Assembly (NCBI RefSeq): GCF_018524365.1
Contig: NZ_JAEKFT010000012.1
Coordinates: forward strand, 62,001 to 126,000
Source: Denitromonas iodatirespirans
Lineage (GTDB): Bacteria > Pseudomonadota > Gammaproteobacteria > Burkholderiales > Rhodocyclaceae
Reading direction: 5' to 3'
DNA: 64,000 bases
Shown piece by piece: positions 38,836 to 47,761 of this stretch (position 1 is its first letter; every line of letters starts with the position of its first letter). A program made the position numbers and the translations under genes. The notes beneath the pieces were generated by a model that did not search any database, was not told the DNA's origin, and worked only from the letters and a program-made list of their open reading frames with translations.

Positions 38836-40125
38836 CTACGCGGCCTTGGCCGGGGCTTCGAGGCCGAGCCGGGTGGCGATCTGTTCGCGCCCGCCGGCCT
38901 TCATCCATTCATTGACTTCGCGGGCGTAGTCGACCACCTCGCTCATCGCCGAGTCGAAGCCGAAGAAGCGGTAGGGCAGGCCGAGCGCCTCGCAGGTGTC
39001 GCGAAACACCGCCATGCCGCGCACCAGGTTCGGTCCGCCGCGGCCGATGACCACGAACAGCGGGGTCGGCCCGTGGCGGCTGAAGTGCTCGCGCAGCGCG
39101 TCGGCCATGGCGCGGAAGGTTTCGAAGATGTCGGTGTTGTTGGATTTGCCGCCGATGACGAACAGCACGTTGGACTGCGCCAGCCAGTGGTCGAAGCAGA
39201 TGGCGGCCACCGATTTCATCTTTTCGTAGGGCGGGTTGCCGCCGAAATCGGAGGAGATGATGGCGTCGTCGCCGAGCATCTCGGTGACCAGCGAGTTGGC
39301 GCCGCCGCCGAAAGTCGGCGCCAGGATGGTGCCCTTGTCGTTGATCACATAGACGTCGCTCTGGCCCTGGTGGGTGCGCAGCTGGTTGATCTCCTGCTCG
39401 AAGTCGGAGTAGTCGGCGGCGAACAGGTGGGGTGGCAGGTTGAGCCGGTGCCAGCGGCTGTCGTCGCGATCGAATCCGCACTTGAAGTCGCAGGCCACCG
39501 GCGTCAGCCGGCCGCGGCGGTCGGGGCGCATGCGGATCGGGTTGAGCTCGAGCACCGTCATGCCGAAGTTGTGGTAGAGCTCCCACAGCTTGGGCAGCTG
39601 CTGCACCAGCGGCGAGATGATCTCGCTGGGCGCGCCGATGTCGATCAACGCGTTGGCCACCACGAAGGCCTTCATGCCGGTGAGGGCGTCGAAGGGCACG
39701 CGGGCGATGTGCTTTTCATCGACTTCCTCGATGTCCATGCCGCCGCAATGGGTGAGGGTCAGCGTCGGGGCGCGGAATTCGGTGGATACCGACAGCGAGA
39801 AATACACCTCGTGCTCGGCCGGCACGGCCCCTTCGAAGGTCACGCCGTTGGCTTTGGCCACCTGGTTGCCGTGGCGATGCTCGACGAAGTAGAGCCGCTC
39901 CTTCTCGGTCAGCGCGCTCTTCAGGTCGCGGGCACGGCCGAGCAGGCCGGCCTTGCCTTTCTTGCCGACGCCGCCCTTGAAGACGGGTTTGACGAAGACC
40001 GAACCGTGACGCTCGATCATGGCCTTGATGGCCTCCTCGTCGGCGTCCGGGCCCAGTACCTCGGCGCGCGGGAAATCGACGAAATCGAGCAACTGGCTTC
40101 CGTAAAGCATTCCTGTGATCTGCAT
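38836..40125 (-). CDS. ATP-citrate-lyase-like subunit (ATP-grasp + citrate-binding domain)
   Basis: A 429-residue protein. Its N-terminal half is a succinyl-CoA-synthetase-beta-like ATP-grasp domain (VFVKPVFKGGVGKKGKAGLL, and VLELNPIRM near the metal site). Its C-terminal half matches the citrate-binding domain of ATP-citrate lyase, with PTFGGGANSLV and VLFVIGGKSNNTD. It corresponds to AclB or the N-terminal half of human ACLY. It starts behind a clear AGGAGG and lies 108 bp upstream of the larger subunit on the same strand. A related acid-thiol ligase, such as malate-CoA ligase, is the alternative. Confidence 0.82.
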   Translation of the reverse strand: MQITGMLYGSQLLDFVDFPRAEVLGPDADEEAIKAMIERHGSVFVKPVFKGGVGKKGKAGLLGRARDLKSALTEKERLYFVEHRHGNQVAKANGVTFEGAVPAEHEVYFSLSVSTEFRAPTLTLTHCGGMDIEEVDEKHIARVPFDALTGMKAFVVANALIDIGAPSEIISPLVQQLPKLWELYHNFGMTVLELNPIRMRPDRRGRLTPVACDFKCGFDRDDSRWHRLNLPPHLFAADYSDFEQEINQLRTHQGQSDVYVINDKGTILAPTFGGGANSLVTEMLGDDAIISSDFGGNPPYEKMKSVAAICFDHWLAQSNVLFVIGGKSNNTDIFETFRAMADALREHFSRHGPTPLFVVIGRGGPNLVRGMAVFRDTCEALGLPYRFFGFDSAMSEVVDYAREVNEWMKAGGREQIATRLGLEAPAKAA

Positions 40126-40335
40126 GGCTGCCTCCTGGTTGCGACGGTGTTGTGTGATGTCGGCGTCGGGCGGTCGCATGGCCGGCGCCCGGATAGCGTG
40201 TGGTGGAGAAAAAGTTGCCCCGGCGGAAATCCCTCCCCGGCCGCCGGGGCCCAAGTGCGCCTGTCCGGCGGCGCGTCCCGGCCTCGGGCCGGAACGCTGC
40301 GCCGACGGTCTCCTCCCGCCGGCGCGCCGCCCACG

Positions 40336-40357
40336 GCCGTCCGCGTTTGCGGACGGC
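40336..40357 (-). terminator. Hairpin after the second porin
   Basis: A perfect 9-bp stem GCCGTCCGC / GCGGACGGC with loop GTTT lies 15 bp beyond the porin stop on the minus strand. It has no T tract. The rest of the 247-bp gap up to the citrate-lyase-like genes shows other GC-rich short repeats but no gene. Confidence 0.55.
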
Positions 40358-40372
40358 GGCGCGAAGGCCGGA

Positions 40373-41419
40373 TCAGAAGCGGTGGCGGATGCCCGCCATC
40401 ACCACGCTCGGATCGTCACCGGCGGCCGGCGTGAGGTTCCAGCCGTAGTTGGCGTCGTCCTTGTTGCTGATGTGCGAGTAGGCGGTGTAGAGCGTGGTGC
40501 GCTTGGACAGGTTGTGCATGTAGTACACCGACCAGCCGTGCGCATCCTCGGCGCCGGCCTCGTTGCTCTCGTCACGCGCGCCGTAGCTCAGGGCCACGGT
40601 GCCGACCGCGCTGACCGGGATCTCCGCGCCCAGCGCATAGCTGCGCGCCTTGCCCTTGCCCGCGGTGCCGCTCTCGCGATCCTGCGTGTAGAGCAGGTAG
40701 GCCTTGGCCACCTTGAAGTCGTAGGCGCCGGCGATGCCATGGGTGCTGGCCTTGCCGCCAGTGGCGTCGGTGAAATAGCTCTGGGTGGTGATCGCCGCGG
40801 CGAAGGGGCCGTTCTTGTACATGCCGGTGATGCCGTAGCCGCGACCTTCCTTGCGGGCGTCGTCGTTCGGTCCGGTGTTTTCGGCCCCGGTCCAGTAGCC
40901 GACGTCGGCCGAGAAGCCGCCGAAGCTCGGCGAGCGGTACTTGATCATGTTGTCAAAACGGGTTTCGTAACCGCGCTTGACCGAACCGGTCTTGCGGTGC
41001 AGCAGGCCGGCCGTACGGTCGGCGCCGCCGGTGGCTTCGAAGGGGTCGAGGGCGACGAAGGCCGGGGAGTACTGGCGGCCGAGCATCACCTTGCCCCAGC
41101 CGCCTTCGAGCCCGACGAAGGACTGCCGGCCGAACTGGCGGCCACCCTGACCGGTGGCGCCGGTATCGGGGTCGAAGCCGGTCTCCAGCACGAACAAGGC
41201 TTTCAGGCCGTTGCCCAGGTCTTCGGTGCCCTTGAAGCCGATGCGGCTACCGTTCAGCTCACTGGTGTCGACACCGGTGTGCTTGAGGCTGCCGGCTTTT
41301 TCGTAACCGAGGTTGATGTCGATGAGGCCGTAGATGGTGACGTTGGTGTCGGCACTGGCGACGGTCGGCAGACCCAGGGTGGCGGCCGCCGCGAGGGCGA
41401 CGATTCCGGACTTGTGCAT
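40373..41419 (-). CDS. Gram-negative trimeric porin
   Basis: A 348-residue porin with a signal peptide (to about residue 22, ending ASA-DT), GFKGTEDLGNGLKALFVLE, VMLGRQYSPAF and a C-terminal phenylalanine (GIRHRF). It belongs to the same family as the porin at 24-25.2 kb but is clearly a different paralogue. It has a GGAGGAAAC ribosome site. Its position ahead of the citrate-lyase-like genes and near the tricarboxylate transporter suggests it admits organic acids; this is inference. Confidence 0.92.
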   Translation of the reverse strand: MHKSGIVALAAAATLGLPTVASADTNVTIYGLIDINLGYEKAGSLKHTGVDTSELNGSRIGFKGTEDLGNGLKALFVLETGFDPDTGATGQGGRQFGRQSFVGLEGGWGKVMLGRQYSPAFVALDPFEATGGADRTAGLLHRKTGSVKRGYETRFDNMIKYRSPSFGGFSADVGYWTGAENTGPNDDARKEGRGYGITGMYKNGPFAAAITTQSYFTDATGGKASTHGIAGAYDFKVAKAYLLYTQDRESGTAGKGKARSYALGAEIPVSAVGTVALSYGARDESNEAGAEDAHGWSVYYMHNLSKRTTLYTAYSHISNKDDANYGWNLTPAAGDDPSVVMAGIRHRF

Positions 41420-41608
41420 TGTTTCCTCCTTGTCGAATGTCTTTTTGTCTCCGCCGTGCAAGTCGCCGTGCGGTGGAGGCATTTCACGACAAGCCCCTTT
41501 CAGTCCGCTTTCGGTGCGCCGGTTTGCGTTGGCGGCCGGTAGCGGGCCGATAAATGACGACACCCCGCAAGGCGTTGCGGGGCGTTCGGCGGCGTGCAGC
41601 TGGGGGAG

Positions 41609-42670
41609 TCAGGGGGTCAGGCGCAGGAACAGTCGGTACAGCGACGAGGCGCCGAGCGTCAGCACGATGACGCGCAGCGCATGGCACAGCGTGACCAGCG
41701 GCACGCCTAGTTGCAGCACCTTGGCGGTGATGCACATCTCGGCCACGCCGCCGGGCGCGGCGGCCAGCACCAGGGTGGCAAGGGGCGCGTCCGACAGGGC
41801 GGCGGCACCGACGGCGATGAGCGTGCCGAGCCCGATGGCCACCAGGGCCGAGACCGTGGCGGCCGCGAGAAAGCGCGGGGCGGCTTGAAAGAAGGCCGGC
41901 GAGAAGCGGCAGCCGAGCGCGCAACCGATCAGCAACTGGCCGCCATTGACCGCCCAGACAGGCAAGGCCGACAGATTCAGGCCGGCGCCGGTGATCGCCC
42001 CGACACCGAGCAGCGGGCCGAGCACCCAGGCATTGCCGAAGCGCACCGCCGACAGCAGCGCCACCCCGCACAGGCTGGCGGCCAGCAGCCAGGGCAGGCG
42101 GGCGAGGTCGACGCCGCGCGCCAGCGGTTGGTAGAGATCGGTGCCGTGGGCGTCGGCGGCGCTCAGCGCCAGTGGCACGACGGCCACCACGATCATCACC
42201 CGCAGCGCATGGGCGGCGGCGACGCGGTCGACGGCACCGCCGAAGCGCTCGGCCACCACCGCCATCTCCGAGGCGCCGCCGGGCAGCGAGGCGAAGAAGG
42301 CGGTGGGGCGGTCGACCGGCGCCAGCGCCCAGGTCATCCGCGCGCAGAGCATGCCGACGACCAGTGCGCCGCCGGCGATCAGCCCCACCAGGAGCAGGTT
42401 GTCGCGCAGCAAGACCAGCACGGCGGGGGTGAAATACAGGCCGAGCGAGGTGCCGATCGCCCATTGCCCGGCCTGCCGTCCGCCGGGCAGGGGGCGCAGG
42501 CCGATGTCGCACAGGCGCAGCAGGGCCACCGCGAAGAGCGGGCCGAGCATCCACGGCAGGGGGGCGCCGAAGGCCTGGGCGCCATAGGCGGCCAGCGTGG
42601 CGATGGACAGGGTTACGGCGACCCGGGCCGCCGTCGAGGCACGGGCCGGGTCAGGAGATCCGGAAGGCAT
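41609..42670 (-). CDS. AbrB-family membrane protein
   Basis: A 353-residue protein with about nine to ten membrane helices. It carries an internal duplication: PGGASEMAVV followed by HALRVMIV in the first half, and PGGVAEMCIT followed by CHALRVIVL in the second. This duplicated motif defines the AbrB (PF05145) family, often mislabelled ammonia monooxygenase. The function is unknown; a transport or regulatory role has been suggested. It overlaps neither neighbour and is followed on the same strand by nothing until the porin 190 bp away. Confidence 0.85.
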   Translation of the reverse strand: MPSGSPDPARASTAARVAVTLSIATLAAYGAQAFGAPLPWMLGPLFAVALLRLCDIGLRPLPGGRQAGQWAIGTSLGLYFTPAVLVLLRDNLLLVGLIAGGALVVGMLCARMTWALAPVDRPTAFFASLPGGASEMAVVAERFGGAVDRVAAAHALRVMIVVAVVPLALSAADAHGTDLYQPLARGVDLARLPWLLAASLCGVALLSAVRFGNAWVLGPLLGVGAITGAGLNLSALPVWAVNGGQLLIGCALGCRFSPAFFQAAPRFLAAATVSALVAIGLGTLIAVGAAALSDAPLATLVLAAAPGGVAEMCITAKVLQLGVPLVTLCHALRVIVLTLGASSLYRLFLRLTP

Positions 42671-42691
42671 GAACGAGAGACACTCAGGCGC

Positions 42692-43786
42692 TCAGGGGGG
42701 CGGCGCCGCGATGTCGTGCCACTGGCGCAGGAAGTCGCGGCGCTTGGCCTGGTCGAGATAGGTGAGCAGGCCGGCGCCGATGGGGATCGGGCGGAAGGCG
42801 CCGCCGAGACGCTGGCGCAGCTCCTCGGCCGCTTCGTCGGCCGGCACGTCGGCGCGCACCGAGTAGAAACCGGGGTTCTTCGACAGCAGGCGCTGGCCGC
42901 GCGGCGACAGCAGGTAGTCGAGCCACAGCCGGGCCGCATGCGGATGGCGGGCCTGGCGGGAAATGAAGGCCACCCGGCTCATCACCAGGGTGTAGTCGCG
43001 TGGCAGCACCACCGCCAGCGTCGGGTCTTTTTCGGCGCGGATCTGGGCATAGGAGCCGAGCAGGTTGTAGCCGATCAGCGCCTTGCCCGAGGCGATCCGG
43101 TCGAGCATCTCGCTGGTGCTGGCGGCGGGCTGGATGGCGAGCCGGCCAAAGGCCTCGGCGAGGCGCCAGAACACCACCGGGTTGGCCAGCACGTCGTGGC
43201 TGTGCAGCAGGTAGCCGAGCCCGGACAGGGCCGGGTCGTAGGTGGTGATGCGGCCGGCAAACTGTTCGGGAGATCGCGCCAGCAGGCGCAGCAGTTCGGC
43301 ATGGCTGCCGGGGACGTCTTCTTCCGGCAACAGTTTGCGGTTGTAGACCATGGCCACCGGTTCGAAACTGGTGCCGAAGGCTTCGTCCTTCCAGATCGCC
43401 CAGGGGGGCAGGGCGTTGGTTTCGGCCGAGCGATGGGGCTGGGCATAGCCGTCGTTGACCAGCTTGACCTGCAGGTCCATGGCCGAACTCCACATCACGT
43501 CGGCCCGCCCGCCGTCTTTCGCTTCGGCCAGGAAGCGGTGGTAGAGCTCGGCTGAGCTCATGTCGTGATACTCCACCCGGATGCCCGGGTAGAGCTGCAC
43601 GAAGTCGTGCAACAGCCCCTCGGCCACGCTGCGATCGGTGGCGGCATAGATCACCACCACGCCCTCGCGCGCCGCCGCCGCTTGCCGATCGGCACTGGAC
43701 TGCGCGTCGGCCGGACGCATGGCCGCGACCAGCGCCAGCAGCGTGGCCAACAGCAAGTGTCCGATCAGGCGGGGCGGGAAGATCAC
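42692..43786 (-). CDS. Periplasmic binding protein, iron(III)/family 1 type
   Basis: A 364-residue secreted protein with a signal peptide (to about residue 29, ADA-Q) and a type II periplasmic binding fold: VVVIYAATDRSVAEGLLHDF, YPGIRVEYHDM, and ALIGYNLLGSYA. It resembles the Fe(III) or phosphonate family 1 solute-binding proteins of ABC transporters, but no ABC permease or ATPase gene is next to it. It may instead feed signals to the adjacent TctD/TctE two-component system. I chose the GTG that follows AAGGAA, since it begins directly at the signal peptide; an ATG 27 codons upstream is possible. Confidence 0.82.
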   Translation of the reverse strand: MIFPPRLIGHLLLATLLALVAAMRPADAQSSADRQAAAAREGVVVIYAATDRSVAEGLLHDFVQLYPGIRVEYHDMSSAELYHRFLAEAKDGGRADVMWSSAMDLQVKLVNDGYAQPHRSAETNALPPWAIWKDEAFGTSFEPVAMVYNRKLLPEEDVPGSHAELLRLLARSPEQFAGRITTYDPALSGLGYLLHSHDVLANPVVFWRLAEAFGRLAIQPAASTSEMLDRIASGKALIGYNLLGSYAQIRAEKDPTLAVVLPRDYTLVMSRVAFISRQARHPHAARLWLDYLLSPRGQRLLSKNPGFYSVRADVPADEAAEELRQRLGGAFRPIPIGAGLLTYLDQAKRRDFLRQWHDIAAPPP

Positions 43787-43865
43787 GGCGTTCCTTGTCA
43801 GGGTGCTTTCGCGTCGGGGGCTTTTACGGCAGGATAATTGATCGCTTTCCTTTCGATCTACTTTC

Positions 43866-44103
43866 AACCTAGAAACCGCAGCTGACCGCTTGTGCCTGGA
43901 AGTAAAGTATTGAACATGAGAACATTCCCGCCTTCGATATCGATCACCCCGCGGGTGAGAGCGCTACGCACCCGATTGCACGTCTGGCGGGCCGTCTGGC
44001 TGCGTTGCTCCTCCTTACAGGGGGGCGACCTGTGCGTCGTCGCGCCTTGCCGGTCAGCCCGCCAGCCGCACACTCAGGTGCGTCCAACTACGGTTTCTAG
44101 GTT
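43866..44103. repeat. Segment bounded by a 13-bp perfect inverted repeat
   Basis: AACCTAGAAACCG (43866-43878) and its exact complement CGGTTTCTAGGTT (44091-44103) bound a 238-bp stretch in the 323-bp gap before tctD. Matching continues imperfectly inward for another eleven bases (seven matches), and a further perfect pair GCTGACCG / CGGTCAGC occurs inside at 43881-43888 and 44051-44058. No convincing gene lies between. It could be a small non-autonomous mobile element or a regulatory RNA/operator structure. No clear target-site duplication was seen. Confidence 0.55.
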
Positions 44104-44109
44104 CAAGCC

Positions 44110-44787
44110 ATGCGCCTGCTGCTCGTAGAAGACCATGCCGAACTCGCCGAGTGGGTGTCGAAAGCCCTGGTACAGGGCGGTTATGCGGTCGATGTGATGA
44201 CCCGTGGCGACCATGCCGCCCATGCCTTGCTGACCCAACCCTACGATCTGGTGATCCTCGATCTGTCGCTGCCCGGCCTCGACGGGCTCGAAGTGCTGCG
44301 CGGCATGCGCGCCCGTGAGGCGACGGCGCACATCCCGGTGCTGGTGCTGACGGCGCGGGACCGCACCGAGGACAAGGTGGCCGGCCTCAATCTCGGGGCC
44401 GACGACTATCTGACGAAACCCTTCGAGCTGACCGAACTCGAGGCCCGCATCAAGGCCTTGCTGCGCCGTGCCGGCAACCTGGTGCCGACGGTGCACATCG
44501 GGGCGCTGGCCTTCGACACGAACTCCCGTCTGGTGAGTGTGGCCGGCACGCCGCTGGCGCTCACGCCGCGCGAGCTGGCGGTGCTGGAGGTGCTGATCTC
44601 GCGCCAGGGGCGGCCGGTGGCGCGCGAGACGCTATTCGAGAAGGTCTTCAGTTTCGACGAGGAGGCGCGCCCGGAGGCCATCGAGATCTATGTCCACCGC
44701 CTGCGCAAGAAACTCGAGGGCTCGGGCGCCGTGGTGACCACCCTGCGCGGCCTGGGCTACCTCATCGACGAAGCACCGGACGCATGA
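44110..44787 (+). CDS. tctD: TctD-like response regulator
   Basis: A 225-residue OmpR-family regulator. The receiver domain has the phospho-acceptor Asp in YDLVILDLSLPG (about Asp51) and the conserved Lys in DDYLTKPFE. The C-terminal winged helix includes EIYVHRLRKKLEG. Its close pairing with the tctE-like kinase and the nearby convergent tctCBA genes indicates control of tricarboxylate uptake. Its start lies 6 bp after the right arm of the inverted repeat described at 43866-44103. Confidence 0.88.
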   Translation: MRLLLVEDHAELAEWVSKALVQGGYAVDVMTRGDHAAHALLTQPYDLVILDLSLPGLDGLEVLRGMRAREATAHIPVLVLTARDRTEDKVAGLNLGADDYLTKPFELTELEARIKALLRRAGNLVPTVHIGALAFDTNSRLVSVAGTPLALTPRELAVLEVLISRQGRPVARETLFEKVFSFDEEARPEAIEIYVHRLRKKLEGSGAVVTTLRGLGYLIDEAPDA

Positions 44788-44802
44788 GCCGGAGCGCCCC
44801 CG

Positions 44803-46197
44803 ATGCGTGAGAGCAGCCTGCAGCAGCGGGTCGCGCGCTGGTTGCTGCCGCCCTTGCTGGTGCTGGTGGCGATCAATGCGGCGATGACTTACCAGGGCGC
44901 GCTCGATGCGGTGAATCGCGCCTACGACCGCTCGCTGAGTGCGTCGATCAAATCGATCGCCGAACGCATCCATTCGCTGGAAGGCGAGATTTCGGTGGAT
45001 GTGCCGTATTCGGCCTTCGAAGTGTTCGAAGCCGGTGTGCAGGAACGGGTGTATTACGCCGTGATCGGGCCCGACGGGCGTACCGTGACGGGCTATGACG
45101 ACCTCGTGCCGCCGCCCGCCCTGCGCGACCAGGGCGCCCTGATGCTGGGCGATACCACCTATCGGGGCAACACCGTGCGTATCGGCGTCTATCGCAAGCG
45201 CCTCTACGATCCGGCGCTGTCGGGCGGCGACTTCATTACCGTCGTGTTTGCCGAAACCACCGAATCGCGCGTGACCTTGGCACGGGAGCTGTTTCTCGAC
45301 AGCATCCGGCGCCAACTGCTGCTGGTGGCGCTCGGTGCGGTGATGCTGGCGATGGCGCTGACCTCGGCCTTCAAGCCGCTGATCCGGCTGCGCGACACCG
45401 TTCGTGCGCGTCAGGAGGACGACCTGTCGCCGATGGACCGCGCCGGCATTCCCACCGAGGTACAGCCGCTCATCGATGCCATCAATCGCCATACCGAGCG
45501 CCTGTCGGCGATGCTGGCGGCGCGCCGGCGTTTCTTTGCCGACGCGGCCCACCAGATCCGCACCCCGCTGGCGGTGCTGACCACGCAGGCCGAATACGGC
45601 CAGCGCCAACTCGCGCCGGATGAAATGCGGCGCACCTTCCAGGGCTTGATGGGCACCATCCGCAGCACGCGGCGCATGGCCGACCAGATGCTGGCGCTGT
45701 CGCATGCCGAGTCGGCCGAGGGCAAGGTGCAGGCCAAGCAGGCGGTGGCGCTCAGCCGGCTGGTGCGCGAAATCGCGCTGGAGCTGGCGCCGGTGGCGCT
45801 CGACAAGCACATCGCGCTGGCGTTCGAAGAGGGTGGGGCGGCGTGTATCCAGGGCGATCCGCAGATGCTGCGCGAGCTGGTCGCCAATCTGATCGACAAC
45901 GCCATCCGCTACAGCCCGCCCGACACCCAGGTCGAGCTGGCCACGCGGGTCGAGGGCGACGAAGCCGTCCTCAGCGTTTGCGACCAGGGACCGGGCATCC
46001 CGGTCGAGGAGCGGGACAAGGTGTTCCAGCGCTTCTACCGCATCCTGGCACCGAACAAGGCCCCGGGCAGCGGCCTGGGGCTACCCATCGTGCGCGAGAT
46101 CGCGCTCGCGCATGGCGGCACGGTGCAGCTTGAGACGGCGGTTGGCGGCGGATTGTGCGTGCGGGTGGGGTTCCCGGCCTATCGCCGGGGGGCGTAA
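44803..46197 (+). CDS. tctE: TctE-like sensor histidine kinase
   Basis: A 464-residue membrane kinase. It has two membrane segments (about 12-32 and 168-185) around a periplasmic sensory domain, a dimerisation domain with the phospho-His in AAHQIRTPLAVL, and a HATPase domain with NAIRYSP, DQGPGIP and GSGLGLPIV. The architecture and position fit TctE, which senses tricarboxylates (or a loaded binding protein) in the periplasm. It lies 15 bp after tctD. Confidence 0.9.
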   Translation: MRESSLQQRVARWLLPPLLVLVAINAAMTYQGALDAVNRAYDRSLSASIKSIAERIHSLEGEISVDVPYSAFEVFEAGVQERVYYAVIGPDGRTVTGYDDLVPPPALRDQGALMLGDTTYRGNTVRIGVYRKRLYDPALSGGDFITVVFAETTESRVTLARELFLDSIRRQLLLVALGAVMLAMALTSAFKPLIRLRDTVRARQEDDLSPMDRAGIPTEVQPLIDAINRHTERLSAMLAARRRFFADAAHQIRTPLAVLTTQAEYGQRQLAPDEMRRTFQGLMGTIRSTRRMADQMLALSHAESAEGKVQAKQAVALSRLVREIALELAPVALDKHIALAFEEGGAACIQGDPQMLRELVANLIDNAIRYSPPDTQVELATRVEGDEAVLSVCDQGPGIPVEERDKVFQRFYRILAPNKAPGSGLGLPIVREIALAHGGTVQLETAVGGGLCVRVGFPAYRRGA

Positions 46198-46203
46198 ACG
46201 GAC

Positions 46204-46229
46204 GACCCGCGGCCGGTTGGCCGCGGGTC
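46204..46229. terminator. Bidirectional terminator between tctE and tctA
   Basis: A perfect 11-bp stem GACCCGCGGCC / GGCCGCGGGTC with loop GGTT lies between the two convergent genes. It lacks a T tract. Confidence 0.75.
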
Positions 46230-46246
46230 GGTGGTGGTGGGAGGCT

Positions 46247-47758
46247 TCAGACCGTCGCCGGACGCTGGCGGCGGTTTTCGGCGACACGCAGCAGGCGCGG
46301 GCCGATCAGCATGGCGGCGGCAGCGATCCACAGGCCGATGGCGATTGGGCTGTTGAACAACACGCCGATTTCGCCGTCGCTGATCGACAGTGCGCGGCGC
46401 AGGTTCTGCTCCATCATGTCGCCCAGCACGAAGCCGAGGATGAAGGGCGCAATCGGGAAGTTCATCACCCGCAGCACGTAGCCCGCACCGCCGATCAGGG
46501 TGCCGAGCACCAGGTCGAAGGTGTTGCCATGCACCGCATACACGCCGACCATCGAGATCGCGGCGACGCCCGGCACCAGCAGCCAGTTGGGGATCGACAG
46601 GAACTTCACGAACACACGGATGAGCGGGATGTTGAGCGCCAGCAGCATGACGTTGGCGATGAACAGCGAGGCGATCAGGCCCCACACGATCACCGGCTGG
46701 TCCTGGAACAGCGTCGGGCCCGGGGTGATGTTGTACAGCGTCAGCGCGCCCATCATCACCGCAGTGGTGCCGGAGCCCGGTACGCCCAGCGTCAGCATCG
46801 GCACCAGTGAGCCGTTGGCCGAGGCGTTGTTGGCCGCTTCCGGGGCCGCCACGCCGCGCACGTCGCCCTCGCCGAACTGGTGGTCCTTGCCCGCCATGCG
46901 ACGCTCGCTGGCGTAGCACATCGCCGAGGCGATGGTGGCGCCGGCACCCGGCAGCACGCCGATGAAGAAGCCGGCGAGCGAACAGCGCACCATGGTCCAC
47001 TTGGCCAGCATGAACTCCTTCAGGTTGAACATCAGCCGGCCGGTGATCGCCATCGGTTCGGTCCCGCTGTGCGCCTGTTGCAGCATCAGCATGACTTCGC
47101 TCACCGCGAACAGACCGATGACGATGACGATGAAGGGGATGCCGTCCTGCAGGTGCAGCATGTCGAAGGTGTAGCGATACACGCCGCTGTTCGAGTCGAT
47201 GCCCACGGTGGACAGCAACAACCCCACCAGGCAGGCGATCGCCGCCTTGGGCAGGGAGTCGCCGACCAGGCCGCCGAGGCAGCACAGCGCGAGCACCATC
47301 AACACGAAATACTCGGCCGGCCCGAAGGCGATCGCCCACTCGGCCAGCAGCGGCGCGAACAGCACGATACCGACGGTGGCCACCAGCGCGCCGCAGAACG
47401 AGGCCATGGCCGACATCGACAAGGCGGGGCCGGCAAGCCCTTTCTTGGCCATCGGGTAGCCGTCGAGCGTGGTCATCACCGCACCGGCGTCGCCCGGCAC
47501 GTTGAGCAGGATGGCCGAGATCCGCCCGCCGTACTCGCAGCCGGCGTACACCGAGCACAGCAGGATCAGTGCCGACTCGGGCGGCAGCTTCATGGCGAAG
47601 GCGATCGGCAGCAGGATGGCAACGCCGTTGATCGGGCCCAGCCCCGGCAGCAGGCCGACGATGGTCCCGAGAAAGCAGCCGATCAGCGCGATCATCAGAT
47701 TTTCGGGCGCACCGGCGACGGCGAAACCCTGCATCAGTAGTGCGAATGTGCTTTCCAT
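46247..47758 (-). CDS. tctA: Tripartite tricarboxylate transporter, large membrane subunit
   Basis: A 503-residue protein with about 11-12 membrane helices. The family motif GLLPGLGPINGVAILLP near the N-terminus and its mirrored partner GVLPGAGATIASAMCY in the second half are plain. This is the TctA permease, which works with TctB and a periplasmic binding protein to import tricarboxylates with a cation gradient. It follows tctB by 3 bp. Its 3' end faces tctE. Confidence 0.95.
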   Translation of the reverse strand: MESTFALLMQGFAVAGAPENLMIALIGCFLGTIVGLLPGLGPINGVAILLPIAFAMKLPPESALILLCSVYAGCEYGGRISAILLNVPGDAGAVMTTLDGYPMAKKGLAGPALSMSAMASFCGALVATVGIVLFAPLLAEWAIAFGPAEYFVLMVLALCCLGGLVGDSLPKAAIACLVGLLLSTVGIDSNSGVYRYTFDMLHLQDGIPFIVIVIGLFAVSEVMLMLQQAHSGTEPMAITGRLMFNLKEFMLAKWTMVRCSLAGFFIGVLPGAGATIASAMCYASERRMAGKDHQFGEGDVRGVAAPEAANNASANGSLVPMLTLGVPGSGTTAVMMGALTLYNITPGPTLFQDQPVIVWGLIASLFIANVMLLALNIPLIRVFVKFLSIPNWLLVPGVAAISMVGVYAVHGNTFDLVLGTLIGGAGYVLRVMNFPIAPFILGFVLGDMMEQNLRRALSISDGEIGVLFNSPIAIGLWIAAAAMLIGPRLLRVAENRRQRPATV

Positions 47759-47761
47759 GAT

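Noticed and set aside
37189-40434. Long open frame of over 1000 codons on the plus strand opposite the citrate-lyase-like genes
   Set aside because: High GC makes long antisense frames common. The composition is low-complexity (Gly, Ala, Val, His, Arg), and the minus-strand proteins have clear families and catalytic motifs.
41420-41608. Sigma-54 promoter upstream of the second porin
   Set aside because: The nearest candidate on the minus strand has one base too many between the -24-like and -12-like elements and lacks the TGG.
41609-42670. Ammonia monooxygenase
   Set aside because: A historical mislabel for AbrB-family proteins. The sequence has no monooxygenase motifs and no amoBC neighbours.
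41711-43555. Plus-strand frame of about 610 codons opposite the AbrB and binding-protein genes
   Set aside because: Composition is dominated by Gly, Arg, Gln and His and it spans the gap between two real genes, so it is an antisense artefact.
43892-44128. Small open frames inside the inverted-repeat element
   Set aside because: No ribosome site, no recognisable domain, and they cross into tctD or the repeat arms.
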